DNA of 64,000 bases, taken from positions 9,754,501-9,818,500 of the forward strand of contig JAMJFZ010001133.1 in assembly GCA_026225945.1 (NCBI GenBank). The letters run 5' to 3'. The stretch is from Cricetomys ansorgei (Eukaryota; Chordata; Mammalia; Rodentia; Nesomyidae). Position 1 is the first letter of the stretch. The number at the start of each line of letters is the position of its first letter. The notes under the pieces are model-generated. The model did not search any database and had not been told where the DNA came from. It saw only the letters and a program-made list of their open reading frames with translations. Shown piece by piece: positions 11,850 to 23,029 of this stretch. The position numbers and the translations under genes are program-made.

Positions 11850-11990
11850 TTTTCAAAACAGGATTTCTCTGTATAGTCCCAGCTGTCCTGGAACTTGCTA
11901 TGTAGACCAGGCTGGCCTCGAACTCTCAGAGATCTGCCTGCCTCTGCCTCCTCAGTGCTGAGATTAAAGGCTTTTGCCACTATCTCCTAG
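11850..11990 (-). mobile_element. B1 SINE, antisense
   Basis: ACAGGATTTCTCTGTATAGT through GACCAGGCTGGCCTCGAAC to GAGATTAAAGGCTTTTGCCA. A sense B4/B1 lies just left at about 11,590-11,702, so the two form a head-to-head pair around the AT-rich stretch. Confidence 0.9.
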
Positions 11991-12019
11991 CTAGATTTTT
12001 TTTAAATTTTTTAAAATTT

Positions 12020-12228
12020 TATATATCTGTATGCATATAGGTGTTTATCTGCTTGTATGTCTGTACACCATGTGTGTCCAATGCCCATGGAGGCCAGAAG
12101 AAATTGGATCCCCTGGAACTGGAGTTACAGATGGTTGTGAGCTATCATGCGGGTGCTGGGAATTCATCCTGGGTCTTCTGCAAAAGCAGCCAGTACTCTA
12201 ACCACTGGCCCATCTTTCTAGCCCTCAT
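12020..12228 (-). mobile_element. B3 SINE, antisense
   Basis: GGAGGCCAGAAGAAATTGGA, GGTGCTGGGAATTCATCCTG and CTAACCACTGGCCCATCTTT mark tail, B box and A box reversed. Confidence 0.88.
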
Positions 12229-12234
12229 TTGAGA

Positions 12235-12785
12235 TTTTTAAGCTTCGGGGAATAAAAGCCTATGCTGTTCCACTCCCCACTATAGATGCTTTACTTGTGT
12301 GAATACAGCAAGGAAGGAAGAATGCATTTTGCAGATGTCCTGGAAACCCAGAAGCCACGTACTGAAGTTCCCTCAGCCGCTAGACTGGGTGGAGGCTCTA
12401 GCCCTGCTGCCGACACGTTGTTCCCAAGGACACAGCATTAGATTGAGAAGCCTGACTCAGCAGAGCCATGTGTGCTGACGCCATGCTTCAGTTACCACAC
12501 ACCTTCAAGCAGGTGAGCCAGTCCTTCCCAGTTTCCCTAGAGACAGGGCAGAGACTCCTGACCACCAAACAGTGTTGCTTAGCACAGCACAGCCTCACGA
12601 TTCGTCTGCTAACACCCAAACCCTATACTTTTTATTAAAAATTAACTGCAATGCTGAGCTAGTGGGTAAATCATTGCATCTATTACTGATAGACCTTCAT
12701 ATTGAATGGTAAAGAATAATTCTTTCTCTAGCAAACACTAATCACAATCAATAGCCTAACACGTAGCTTTGCTTTGAAGTTAGAA
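12235..12785. other. Intergenic, unassigned
   Basis: No recognised repeat or gene; ordinary base composition. Confidence 0.5.
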
Positions 12786-12789
12786 TGTT

Positions 12790-12992
12790 TGTTTGAAACA
12801 GGTCTCATGTAGCCCACGCTAGCCTCAAATTCATTATGTAGCTGAAACTTCTGATCCTTCTACCCCCACCTCCTGAGAGCTGGGATTACAGATGTGTACT
12901 ACCATGCCCTGCTTTATGCAATGTTGGGATGGAATCCGGTGCTCAATGCACAATTGGGAAGCTCTACCAACTGAGCTATGTCCCCATCCAGT
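12790..12992 (-). mobile_element. B4 SINE, antisense, complete
   Basis: B1-like half with TCATGTAGCCCACGCTAG and GAGCTGGGATTACAG, then ID half with ACCAACTGAGCTATGTCCCC. A separate ID fragment (about 13,040-13,115) and a B4 B1-half (about 13,125-13,250) follow. Confidence 0.85.
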
Positions 12993-13449
12993 ATTTTCAT
13001 AGGTTGGCCAGTTGGCTAGTTGGTTGGTTTGGTTTGGTTAGTGGCACTGAGGATTGAACCAAGTCTCACACATGCTAGCAAACTGCTTTACCACTGGGCT
13101 TCATCTCCAGTCCTTGAATTTTGTTACTTTGAAACAGGGTCTCACTTTGCTCAGGCTGATCCTGATCTTACTTTGTAGCCCATGCAGGCCTTGAATTTAT
13201 AATCTTCCTGCCTCAGCCTCCTGACGCTGGCATTACATACTCTGTGCCAGACCTAGTTTTTGTTTTTAAAAGATTTATTCCAACTTTCCTATCCTTCTAA
13301 GGTGTCAATGACTACTAGCTGTCAAATAATAAAACTCATTTCCAGGATTCAAAACCCAAAATCACTTATGGGTTTAAAAGTCAATGTGGAAAACTTGACA
13401 TGGTAGCCCACACTTGGCTTATTTTTTTTTTTTTTTGTTTTGCTATTTT

Positions 13450-13566
13450 TTTTATTTTTTGAGACAGGGTTTCTCTGTTGTAACTCTGGCTGTTGTCCTG
13501 GAACTCACTCTGTAGACCAGGCTGTCCTTGAACTCACAGAGATCCACCTGCCTCTGCCTCCTGTAG
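13450..13566 (-). mobile_element. B1 SINE, antisense, 5' end missing
   Basis: GAGACAGGGTTTCTCTGTTG to CACCTGCCTCTGCCTCCTG, where it stops before the usual AAAGGCGTG end and is replaced by a sense B4 piece (about 13,566-13,655). Confidence 0.85.
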
Positions 13567-13689
13567 CCTACACTTATAATCTCAGTAAAGGCAGGAGAAT
13601 TAGGGGTTCAAGTGCAGCCGAGGATACATACCAAGTTTGAGATCCTGTCTCAAAGCAAAACACAAAAACCAAAAATATCAATATGAACC

Positions 13690-13945
13690 CTTGCACCGTG
13701 TCCAAAACCTGTAATCAGTATACATAGGAAGCTGAGGCAGGGGAATCACACGTATGAAGCCCATCTGGGCTACAGTGCAGGAACCTTTCTCAAAATAAAA
13801 TAAAATAATTAGGTAAAAGAAAGTTGCTGGTCACTGAGTATGGTGGCAGAAGGCATCTACTTGTGATCCTAGCACTCAGGAGGCTGAAGCAGCACGGTCC
13901 AGTGTTCAAAGCCATCCTGGCCACAGAGCAAGAACAAGTCACATA
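13690..13945 (+). mobile_element. Two B4/B1-like SINE copies in tandem
   Basis: The first runs from about 13,690 (CCAAAACCTGTAATC) to an AAATAAAATAAAAT tail; the second starts about 13,835 (GAGTATGGTGGCAGAAGGCA) and ends near 13,945. Both are diverged. Confidence 0.65.
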
Positions 13946-13949
13946 CAGG

Positions 13950-15230
13950 GCAGTTAAGTGATAATAGGCCACACTACAGATCCCACTGGTGCCTTGATTG
14001 GTCTGTTGTGAACAGCACAATCTACACCGCCTCGACTGACAATCTGCAGGTAGATTTCTACCCCCTGATACAATGAAGATGATAGTATTCTCCATGTCAC
14101 ACCAACTGACCAAAATACCATATAAGTAAAAAGGAAATGAGCCAATCTTCGATCTCTAAGACATATTTGACACTCGTGGTATTACCAGAGAAATCAGACA
14201 TCAGCCCAGAAAGGAAAGTTGAAACTGGAGATTGTCTGATCCCCATGGTTCGTCTCAAGTGAGACCACCTGGGAAGTAAATAAAAGCACCACCAAATGGG
14301 CTGTTGAGATTTTGGTCAGAGGAGCCTTGTGCATACTCATCTAGTTGTATTTTGCAAACAGGAGTCGGAACCTGACGTCCTGATTTGGAGGTGGAGGGGA
14401 TTGTGTGTCTCCAGCTTTAGGGATGGCCTGTTCCTTGGTGCCACATTAACTACAGTGCTCCCAGCAACTCAGGCAGCCAACCTGACTGCTTCCTGTGCGG
14501 AAAGGCTGTAGCCCTGAGTGTTAGAGCTGTGCAAAATCTTATTACTGTTCATGGTTATTTCCCCATAATCGCTCCCCATTGGTCCAGCTGACTATAGCTT
14601 TGAATATTTGAGCACAGTAATTTGCAAGATTTGTGGAAAGCAATTTTTAAGAAATGTGCTCTCAAATTTCACTGGGCAAATTCCTTTTTCCCCCAGTAAG
14701 TGCTAGATCATATGGGACAGGTAAATGTCTTAGCGGACAACATAAAAGTAACTTCTTCTTTCTGCCCAAGTGGATGACTCACACATAGGACTCCCAATCC
14801 CATTTTTCACTAGAGAAAATGTTCAGGGCAAAAGGAAGAGAGAGGGGAAACTCCCACCCTTCGACCTGGCTGCCTCCGCAGCTCAGTAATGGCTGGATCA
14901 CTTGGCAAGTTCAGTAACCGCTTCCGGCACATCCGTCCTTAGGGAAGCAAACTTCTATTGAATCTCTCTCCTCCAGTTGTTAGTCTCCTACCTGTCTCTT
15001 ATATTACATACACTGGACTTGAGCCTTTCTAAGATCTAATACGATAAGGTGAAAATAGCCGAAGGCAGACTCTTGAGGTTCGAGAAGATTAATGGTAGAA
15101 ACAAGCAGTAATGAGAAGTTACAGGAGAGCAGAGTGCAGGTAAACATCACCCAGATGAACATGGGTGGGACCCACTTGCTCCCTAGAATTGCAATGTTTA
15201 TATCCATTACCGATTTTTTTGGCTTGGGGG
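13950..15230. other. Intergenic, repeat-poor
   Basis: No SINE or LTR consensus recognised across about 1.3 kb. Nothing coding is supported. It may be simply older unique sequence. Confidence 0.5.
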
Positions 15231-15237
15231 GAGGGGT

Positions 15238-15387
15238 GTGTGTGAAACAGACTTTCTCTATTGTAACTCTGGCTGTCCTGGAACTCACTCTGTAGACCAG
15301 GATGGTCTTGAACTCAGGAATCCTCCAGTCTCTGACTGCCTCTGCTTCCCAAGTGCTGGGATTAAAGATGTGCACCACCCAAAGTTG
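15238..15387 (-). mobile_element. B1 SINE, antisense
   Basis: GAAACAGACTTTCTCTATTG to CTGGGATTAAAGATGTGCAC. A B4 B1-half in the same orientation follows at about 15,388-15,515, and a third piece lies at about 15,860-15,970. Confidence 0.88.
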
Positions 15388-16021
15388 TTTTTTGAGATAG
15401 TGTGACATGTAGCTCAGGCTGACCTCAGACTCACCACATAAGCCGAGAATGACCTTGAACTCCTCATCCTCCTGCCTCAACCTCCCAAGTGCATGCACCA
15501 CCACTTCCAGCCACTTGTTCTTAGACATCTTTGAATAAACAATACTAAGTATGGATTAGACGGCCTTCCTCTCTTGGCAGTTAGCAACACACTTGTCATT
15601 TTACAGCACGATTTGCTCCAACATTTTGTCTACTTAGCCATAGAATTAGAGAATGGAGACATAAGAGATACTGCTCTCCTTTACGTGTTCTCCACCTAGC
15701 CTGCTGGCTAAATGAATGACAGCATGTGTCCAACAAAAGAACTTAACACCACATCATTGACAAAAGGAGTGCCACGCAAAATGAGGTCTATACCGATCAT
15801 CCACAGGAAAGGCTGGACACTTGTGAGCAGCTGTGATGGTAAAACAGTAACTCTCTCTCATTTAGAGACAGGGTCTCATGTAGCTTAGGCTAGCCTCAAA
15901 ATCAGTATACACAGCAGAGAAGGACTTTGAACTCCTGATCCTCCTGCCTCATCTCCCGAGTGCTAGCTCAATGTCTGCCTGCTAAGAGTGAAATAATAAA
16001 GGGTTCCTTTAAAACCGCTCT

Positions 16022-16215
16022 TAGGGCCAGCTAGATGGCTCAGCAGCAAAAAAGCATTTGCTGCCAAGCCTGAAAAACCGATGTTCAATCTCCTGGATCC
16101 ACATGGTGGAAGGAGAGACCCGACTAACCAACTACTGCAAGTTTTCCTCTGACTGCCACGTAAGCACTGTGACACACGCGCACACGCACACGCACACACA
16201 CACACAGTACATAAA
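16022..16215 (+). mobile_element. B3 SINE
   Basis: GGGCCAGCTAGATGGCTCAG head, GATGTTCAATCTCCTGG B box and a (CA)n tail at 16173-16206. Confidence 0.88.
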
Positions 16216-16399
16216 TTTTAAAACTTATATCTGCTTATAGAGACGGCATGAGGGCCGTCACCTCTAATCCTAGGACTCTAAAGGCCGAGGCTAAAGAATC
16301 TCAAGTCCAAGGCCTGCCTGGGCTCCAGGGTGAATCCACAATCAGTCTGAACTACTTAGGAAGACTATGTCTCAAAACTGAAATAAAGGGGGACTGGGG

Positions 16400-16544
16400 C
16401 ACAAGACATGGTGGTGCACACCTTTAATCCCAGCATTTGGGAGGCAGAGATCAGCAGATCTCTATGAGTTCGAGAAGCCAACCTGGTCTGCATGGTGAGT
16501 TCCAGAGCAGTTGAGGTTTACGAGGTTACCTAGTGAAATCTTGT
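16400..16544 (+). mobile_element. B1 SINE left of the purine tract
   Basis: ACATGGTGGTGCACACCTTT through TTTGGGAGGCAGAGATC to a CTTGTGAG end that runs directly into the purine microsatellite. A truncated B1 resumes on the other side at about 16,813-16,910 (GGCCAGCCTGGTCTATAG). Confidence 0.88.
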
Positions 16545-16722
16545 GAGAAGAAGGGAAGGAAGGAAGGGAGGGAGGGAGGGAGGGAGGGAGGGAGGGAGGG
16601 AGGGAGGGAGGGAGGGAGGGAGGGAGGGAGGGAGGGAAGGAAGGAAGGAAGGAAGGAAGGAAGGAAGGAAGGAAGGAAGGAAGGGAAAGAAACGAAGGAA
16701 GGAAGGAAGGAAAGAAAGAAAA

Positions 16723-16785
<63 letters not shown>

Positions 16786-16799
16786 GGAGAGAGAAGGGA
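16545..16799 (+). repeat. Purine-only microsatellite (GGGA)n(GGAA)n(GAAA)n
   Basis: 255 bases of A and G with a single C at 16693. Three zones follow each other: GGGA units, then GGAA, then GAAA. It sits between a complete B1 and a 5'-truncated B1 and probably grew from the first B1's A-rich tail. Confidence 0.95.
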
Positions 16800-17124
16800 T
16801 GGAGGAACGGAGCAGGTGGATCTCCATGAGTTCAAGGCCAGCCTGGTCTATAGAATGAGTTACAGGATAGCCAGGGCTACAAAGAGAAACCCTATCTCAA
16901 AAAAAATTAAAAAAAACAAACAACAAAACCCAAAAGAAAAAACAACAACAAAAGATGGCTTCTAGTTCACTTTAGGTAAAAGGAGGAAAAACTGATATTT
17001 AGTTTTTCCTTGCTACCTGCCAAATCGGTAGTTGAGCTAGGTGGGTAATTGCAGGGGCTAGACAGAACTCCAGCACTAAACTAGCTGGTGATCTTGAGCA
17101 GCTAACAAAGTCTTTTTTTTTTTT

Positions 17125-17338
17125 TTTTAAGATTCTCGTTATTTTTAAGTATGTGTGTCTTTGTGTGTGCATGTGTGTGCACATGTCCATGGAGGCTAGA
17201 GGTGTCTCATCCCATGAAACTGGAGTAGTTACAAGTAGTTGCAAGTAGTCGTCAGTCACTGGACAAGTGTGTTAGGAACTGAATTCCCAACTCAAGAGAC
17301 AAAGCACTCTTGAGTACTGGGCCATCTCTCGAGCCATG
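17125..17338 (-). mobile_element. B3 SINE, antisense
   Basis: T-run and TG-rich tail, CATGGAGGCTAGAGGTGTC, GAACTGAATTCCCAACTC and a CTGGGCCATCTCTCGAGCC head. About 17,340-17,975 to its right shows no repeat or gene. Confidence 0.85.
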
Positions 17339-17979
17339 GTAAACCTAGCAGGCTTCTCAAGCACCACCTCCCCTTTCCTCTAGTTTCCTGCTGTTTAATA
17401 AGAAACTGAAACTGGCCCTGGTTAAAGAAATAAATGTGAAATATGAGCCGGATATAAAATGTGTTCTAAGGCACGGTTGATTTCAACTTGGTTCTGTGCT
17501 TGATAAATCTAAGCCACACAAACGAATTCTAGGGCTACCTTTCATTTCCACTGAATTCCCGCCGGTTCGTGCTAACTGAGCCCTGCAGCCACCAGGAAGC
17601 TGAAGATAGCTTTTCAACCTAGAAGCTGCTTTGCTACTTGGGAAATACAAGTAGGAAAGAACTGGTGTTTGCTGAGTGCCAAGACCTTGTGCTAAGCACT
17701 GTGTTTTTCGATTTAATTCTCTTAGCATGGTAGGTTCTCTCTGCCCAGCTTTCCAGATAAGAAAATGAAAGTTCAAGATTCAGCCAGCATCTGCTCTGCC
17801 CCTCTAGTGTCTCCATTAAAACTTGGCATCTCTTTATGACATATTTTCAACCCTCTGTGTCCTCTTCCTCTCAAGTTTTGGGAACACGAAAGAAAACTTA
17901 ATTCTAGCTCTCCCAGATTCTCCCATGGGCAATCATGTGATTGATTTAGGTCCCAGGACGGGATTTAACCATTTACACA

Positions 17980-18116
17980 GACTGGACGTGGTGACACACA
18001 CTTTTTATCCCAGCATTCAGAAAGCAGAGGCAGGCAGATCTCTGTGAGTTCGAGGTGGTCTGTACAGGACAGCCAGAGCTACATAGTAAGACCCTGTCTC
18101 AAAAAACCAATAAAAT
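17980..18116 (+). mobile_element. B1 SINE with internal deletion
   Basis: CTGGACGTGGTGACACACAC head, AGGCAGATCTCTGTGAG and CCCTGTCTCAAAAAACC end; the middle GGCCAGCC segment is missing. About 18,120-19,340 has only scraps (a B3 head at about 18,530-18,595, GA-rich runs near 18,260). Confidence 0.85.
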
Positions 18117-19344
18117 AAAATTAAAAAAAAAAAACTTACATGGAAATTTACTAAGGAAAAGTTAGCATGACTTCCCTCACACTGGCAAATAGATTCCTTT
18201 AACACATTTAGAAGACTCCTCAGAAACTCCTGTGATGAAGTAACATCTTTTCTAGACTAGAGAGAGAGATGAGAAAGAGAGAGAGCGATGAGAGAGAAGC
18301 AAGAACAAAGGCTGCTGGACAATTCAAGGTACTGCCAAGTAGTATGAGAATAAGGCAGACAGGTTAATCTGTTGCTTTTTTTTAATTGAACCTTTTATTT
18401 TGAGGTAACTGCAGATTTATAGGGAGTTGTAAACCATCACAAAGAAGAGAAGAAATACTACAGAGTGATCCCAAGTACCACTTGCCCAGTTCCCTCCAGT
18501 GGTAATTTCTTGCAAAATGATGCCACAGGGGACTAGGGAGCTGCTCAGTGTGTAAAGTGCTTGCTGCACAAGCATAAGGAGCTGAGCAGCTCTGTATGAA
18601 ACCAGCAGGGCACACCTATGTCAAGAGTGTTTTTTTAAAAAAAGAGGGTGTGGGTTTGGCTGTTTTGCTGTTTGGATCTGGGCTCAGAACGCATTTAAAA
18701 TGTAACAGTTTTTCTCTCACTGTCTACTTGACTCGGCCCCTCTGTCCCTGTCGGGCCCCCACCCCCCACCCCGACTTCTAACTTGTAACCTTTAAAACTT
18801 CAGTTAGCTCTTAGGGTTAGGGAGGAAATGAACGGATGGGATATGTAAGCCTTATTTCTGCTGCTTCTGTATCATCTGCTTTTGTATTCTCGTTCCCTAT
18901 CCTGTAGCAACTCTACAGTAGTTCTCAGCTCTAATTCTTAACTTCTAACTGTCAACTGTCTTCAACTGCCCCTCTTTGATCCCCCTCCAAGCTGTTCCCA
19001 GAAGTCCAAGTGGCATTCAACCACTCGGGGTGGGGGTGGGGGTGGGGGGCTTTTCCCTGGCAAAGCTTCACTCTATACACCTGTTACCTCAGTGCTGTGA
19101 AAACAGTAACAGATCCCAGGGGAGGCTGGGCAGCCTGCTTTGCTAAAACTACAAGCTCCAAGTTGAATGAGAGACCCTGTCTCAAAACCTCAAAACACAA
19201 GACACAGAACACAGAAAAACATACCTCAAGTTGACCTGTAGCCTATACATAGGCACTCAGGTGAGAGCCCACCTCATGCATGCACATATAAACACACATA
19301 CCCATGCACACATCCTAATCAAAATGTTAAAATAATAATAAATA

Positions 19345-20025
19345 CCACCAGGAAGCTGGAGAGATGACTCTGCAATGAACAGCACTGGCTGTCCTTCTAG
19401 ACCCAGGATGGATTCCCAGAACACACCTGTTGTTGATTCACAACTATGTGTATGCCCAGTCTCTGGGGTACTTTGAATAGCACAGCAGAACAATACTACT
19501 CCAGAAGACTTGCCCAAGTGAATATCTCTATTGAACATCACAGACAAATACCTAAAAAACTCATCAACTCAGATGTTCAATAGGAACCAACAGCTTCTGT
19601 TCTACACTCTTCAGACCCTTGGCCTAACAACCCTTTCTTTGGTGTTTCCATCAGTCTTAAAAATACTATGATAACATGATCCATATCTATTTTCCCCTCT
19701 TAACATCTAAATAAAATGAGACCTGCCCTCGCTCCTTTGTGATACCACCCCAGCTCTCTCAAGCGGTAGGTCTCACGTACAATGATAAGCCTAAACACAG
19801 CTTCCTGTGTTGGTGATATTTGGGGATTTGACTTCCATATATACGTAGGATTTATAGACACGATGTCTGTGAAGAAGACTTGGAAAGGTAAAAGGAGGAA
19901 AGAATCAGCAGACTGCAAGACAGGGCTGAGCCAGCTAACGGGAGAGGAGGAAGGGAGAAGACAGACCTTAGGCAGCAATGCAGTTCGAAGAGAGCTCAGA
20001 AAGGCTGTTCCATTGTAGCACGGTG
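19345..20025. other. Intergenic with one B2-like head
   Basis: A B2-like head (AAGCTGGAGAGATGACTCTG, about 19,350-19,450) lacks its 3' part. The remainder is unassigned. Confidence 0.5.
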
Positions 20026-20029
20026 GGGT

Positions 20030-20224
20030 GAAGTGTGGAGCTCAGTTGGTAGAGTGTTTACCTAGACTGCGTAAGGTCCTGGGTTCGATTCCCGGCACCT
20101 AATAAAGACTGTATGGTGGTACACACAGCAGGGGCATAGGCTTTCTATGTCAATTTCGACTACAAAGAAAATCCAAGGCTAAGGGAAGGATACTTGTGAC
20201 CCTATCAAAAAAAAAAAAAAAAAA
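20030..20224 (+). mobile_element. B4 SINE with well-preserved tRNA-like promoter
   Basis: A-box-like GGAGCTCAGTTGGTAGAGTG and a perfect B box GGTTCGATTCCC, followed by a B1-like half and an 18-A tail. It is a SINE and not a tRNA gene, because the sequence cannot close an acceptor stem and runs straight into the B1 half. An ID/B4 piece also lies at about 20,455-20,545. Confidence 0.85.
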
Positions 20225-20705
20225 GCACTAGGGAGCTCTCTGGCCTACTACTCCTCAGAGGAGTCTTACATCTAGAAAGAATGACCTGAGTATCCGTGTC
20301 CTGCCATGTTCTCTTCAAATTGGTATGTTGAAGTTCTAACCCCACAACACGGCTGTGTTTGGAGGTAGGACTTTAGGAGGTAGTTTGGGCTAAATAAAGT
20401 CATAAAGATGCCCCCCCTCAGTCCACTATAGGCTTTGCAGAAGGGAGTGAGGGCCTGGAGTACAGCTCAGCTCAGAGGTAGGAGGTGTGCTTAGCATGCT
20501 CAGTGTTCTAGGAAAGATCCCCAGTATCCTGAAACAAATATAAATAAAGCTGTCCCCTCCCACCTCTCCCAGACCCCCCAAGATCCCTTATGTTTGGAAA
20601 AGAGCCCTCACCAGGAGCCTATCTTAAACTGGGACTTCTAGATTCTAGAATTATAAATAGAAATGTTTTAGGGGAGGGTGTTGTTTGGGCTTTTTAAAAA
20701 TGTAT

Positions 20706-20863
20706 CTGTGTGTGTGTGTGTGTGTGTGTGTGTGGTGTTTGTGTGCACGTGCCCGTGCCTAAGTGTAATGTCATGTGTATGTGTGTGTGTGTGTGTGTGG
20801 TGTTTGTGTGCACATGCCCGTGCCTAAGTGTAATGTCATGTGTATGTGTGTGTGTGTGTGTAC
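20706..20863 (+). repeat. (TG)n repeat with a 65-bp tandem duplication
   Basis: The unit GGTGTTTGTGTGCAC...TAAGTGTAATGTCATG plus its TG run starts at 20734 and again at 20799. The two copies differ mainly at one base (CACGTGCC against CACATGCC), so the duplication is young. Confidence 0.9.
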
Positions 20864-21016
20864 TTGTGAAGATCAGAAGAGGGTGTCAGATCCTCTGGAG
20901 CTGAATGAAGTTCCTGGGAGTCGTTAGCACCAGGAAGAGGGAGCTGAGAGCCAAACTCGGGTCCCTTGGAAGAGTAGAAAGCACTCTTAACCAATTAGCC
21001 ATCTCCCTACCTCCAG
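20864..21016 (-). mobile_element. B3/B2 SINE, antisense
   Basis: CAGAAGAGGGTGTCAGATCC, ACTCGGGTCCCTTGGAAGAG and AACCAATTAGCCATCTCCCT; its TG tail is the duplicated (TG)n to the left. Confidence 0.85.
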
Positions 21017-21021
21017 TTCTT

Positions 21022-21695
21022 TTGCTTTTTCAAGACAGGTTCTCACTTAGCCTAGACTAGTCTCAATGATGTAGCTGAGGATGGCCTGGATCCTCCTGCC
21101 TCTACCTCCTAAGTGCTGGTGAAAGGATTTAAGAGTCACATATAGGGGGAAATGCCTCCTATTGAGAAATGCCTTCCCAAGTATGGCCATTAACAGTACT
21201 CTTCAGTCTCCTCTCCACCCACAGGGAAATCACCATTAAGCTTATCAGCAGGATTCATCCTTCCCCAGCATACCAGGAGCCACCCTGTCTCAAGGACAGC
21301 TAGTCCAAGGGCACAGGTTGACCACGCCCCCCTGGATCCCACGCGAGTGAAACTCCCAACCAATGAGTTTAACAGAGAACTATGAGCCAATCAAAGCTGC
21401 ACGAGCCCCCATCCCCAGACCCCTTTCTCCTGAACCCCATAAAAGGGCTGGGGGGGAAAGGATTGGGGCCCGGCCATGCTTATCTCCTGCGTGGGATAGC
21501 CAGGACCCGACGTGCCGGTTATTAATAAATGCCTCATGCGTTTGCATGGGTACGTATGTCTCCTGGTTCCTTAGTAACCCGCCTGGCCCGCCCTAACACT
21601 GGGATCATGGGCACCATACCTACGTGGTGTCAAGAAACAGCGACTTTGTGTATGCTGTGTGGGTCTCTACTCATTGAGCTATGACTGCAGCCCAG
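21022..21695 (-). mobile_element. B4 SINE (antisense) split by the solo LTR
   Basis: Antisense B1-like half (CCTCCTGCCTCTACCTCC, AAGTGCTGG) up to 21119, then the LTR. The SINE then resumes exactly with CTGGGATCATGG and goes on to an ID-like end (TCATTGAGCTATGACTGCAG). The reading across the 4-bp duplication is seamless, so the SINE predates the LTR. Confidence 0.75.
21120..21598 (+). mobile_element. Solo LTR of an endogenous retrovirus, 479 bp
   Basis: Starts TGAAAGGATT, ends CCCTAACA, and is flanked by an identical 4-bp CTGG at 21116-21119 and 21599-21602. Two CCAAT boxes (21360-21364, 21387-21391), a TATA-like ATAAAAG (21439-21445) and AATAAA (21524-21529) lie in the order expected of U3-R-U5. 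TG...CA ends and a 4-bp target duplication fit an ERV1 (gammaretrovirus-like) class. No internal viral sequence remains, so it is a recombination product. I cannot name the family. Confidence 0.85.
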
Positions 21696-21699
21696 GAAA

Positions 21700-22060
21700 C
21701 ATATGCCCCTTAGGACATGCAGAGCCTTCTTTGGTGAGCTGAAGTTCCCAGGAGAAAGAAAGGCTGCCCTGTGTTATAAAGTCAACAAGGCTGGCTGGCA
21801 GACTGGAATTTCCAAGATTGTTTTATGTTGCAAGTGTGGAGCCAAATTATCTTAGGATGTCTTTACTCCCTTGATAGCCATTCATTGCCCTGTTGTGTGC
21901 TTGACCCAACATCCATCCTTTTGATGATTAGGTAATCTTTCTGGAATGAACACACAAGAGCTCCTACCTTCCATCAACCCAAAGACGAAGACTATCATCA
22001 GATGGCATCAGACCTATAGCAGAGATTCGCACATTACACAGTCTGCTTTCCAATGTGTTT
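21700..22060. other. Intergenic, unassigned
   Basis: No named repeat or gene seen between the split B4 and the next B3. Confidence 0.5.
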
Positions 22061-22061
22061 T

Positions 22062-22275
22062 GATTTTTAATTTTCTCTTTATGTGTATGGTTCTTTTTGC
22101 CTGCATATATGACTGTGTATCACATGTATACTCAGTGCCTGAGGAGGCCAGAAGAGGAAACTGGAACTGGAATTATAGACAGTTTTGGGCTGCCACATGG
22201 GTACTGAGAATTAAATCTGGATCCTATGGAAGAGCAGCCAGTGTTGTTAACTACTGAACCATCTCTCCAGCCCCT
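22062..22275 (-). mobile_element. B3 SINE, antisense
   Basis: GAGGCCAGAAGAGGAAACTG, GGTACTGAGAATTAAATCTG and CTGAACCATCTCTCCAGCCC. A B4 in the same orientation follows at about 22,280-22,460. Confidence 0.87.
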
Positions 22276-22471
22276 TTACTATTTTATTTTTGAAACAGGG
22301 TCTCATGTAGCAGGAGAGCCTTGAACTCATATGTAAAGGATGACCTTGATCTTCTAATCTAATCCTCCTGGCCCAACTCCCCAATGATAGGACTGTTTTT
22401 ACCACCAAGACCAATTTGGAGTGTGATAGATAGGTACTACTAACTGAACTACATCCAAAATTCCACTAATG

Positions 22472-22511
22472 CGTATTTATTTATTTGTTTGTTTGTTTGT
22501 TTGTTTGTTTA
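22472..22511 (+). repeat. (TTTG)n tail of an antisense B1
   Basis: TTTATTTATTTG then seven TTTG units directly precede the B1 at about 22,512; this is the expanded A-rich tail read on the other strand. Confidence 0.85.
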
Positions 22512-22640
22512 ATGAGGCATGGTTTCTCTGTTGTAACTCTGGCTGTCCTGGAACTCACTCTGTAGACCAGGCATGAAAATCTGCCTGCCTCTGCCTCCCA
22601 AGTACTGGGATTAACAGCATGCGCCACCACCACCTGGACA
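22512..22640 (-). mobile_element. B1 SINE, antisense
   Basis: GAGGCATGGTTTCTCTGTTG to GGATTAACAGCATGCGCCAC with a short internal deletion. A sense B1 follows only 30 bases away (about 22,670-22,812), forming an inverted pair. Confidence 0.9.
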
Positions 22641-23029
22641 CAAATGCGTCTTTAAAGTGCCTTGATTCTGGACGGTGGTAGCACACATCTTTAATTCCAG
22701 CTCTCCGGAGACCGAAGCAGATTTCTGAGTTCAAAGGAAGCCTGATCTATAGAGCACGTTCCAGGAGAGTCAAGGTCGCACAGAGAAGCCCTGTCTTGAA
22801 AAACCAAAAAATTGTTACCACTTTGAAATAGGTTTTTGAGGCAATCTGAATTTATGTGCCCTGGCCAGGAGTACAGAATGAATCTTTGAGGTAAGAAGCT
22901 ATGTTTTTTGTTTTTTTAACATTTTTTTCCTTTCCTTCCTTTTTGTTTTTTCTTTCAGTGCTGATAGAAGTCATGGCCTTGGTATATACTACAGCCACCG
23001 AGCAACATCCCTACCCACTGCTCTTTTAT

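Noticed and set aside
15004..15528. 174-codon - strand frame
   Set aside because: Most of it translates a B1 and a B4 SINE (motif FNPSTWEAE); no independent coding evidence.
16462..16965. Several 98-140-codon frames encoding Lys/Glu/Gly or Ser/Phe/Leu/Pro repeats
   Set aside because: They are translations of the purine microsatellite and flanking B1 copies on both strands.
20041..20100. tRNA-like sequence with a perfect B box
   Set aside because: It is the 5' half of a B4 SINE; no cloverleaf closes and it continues into B1-like sequence and a poly(A) tail.
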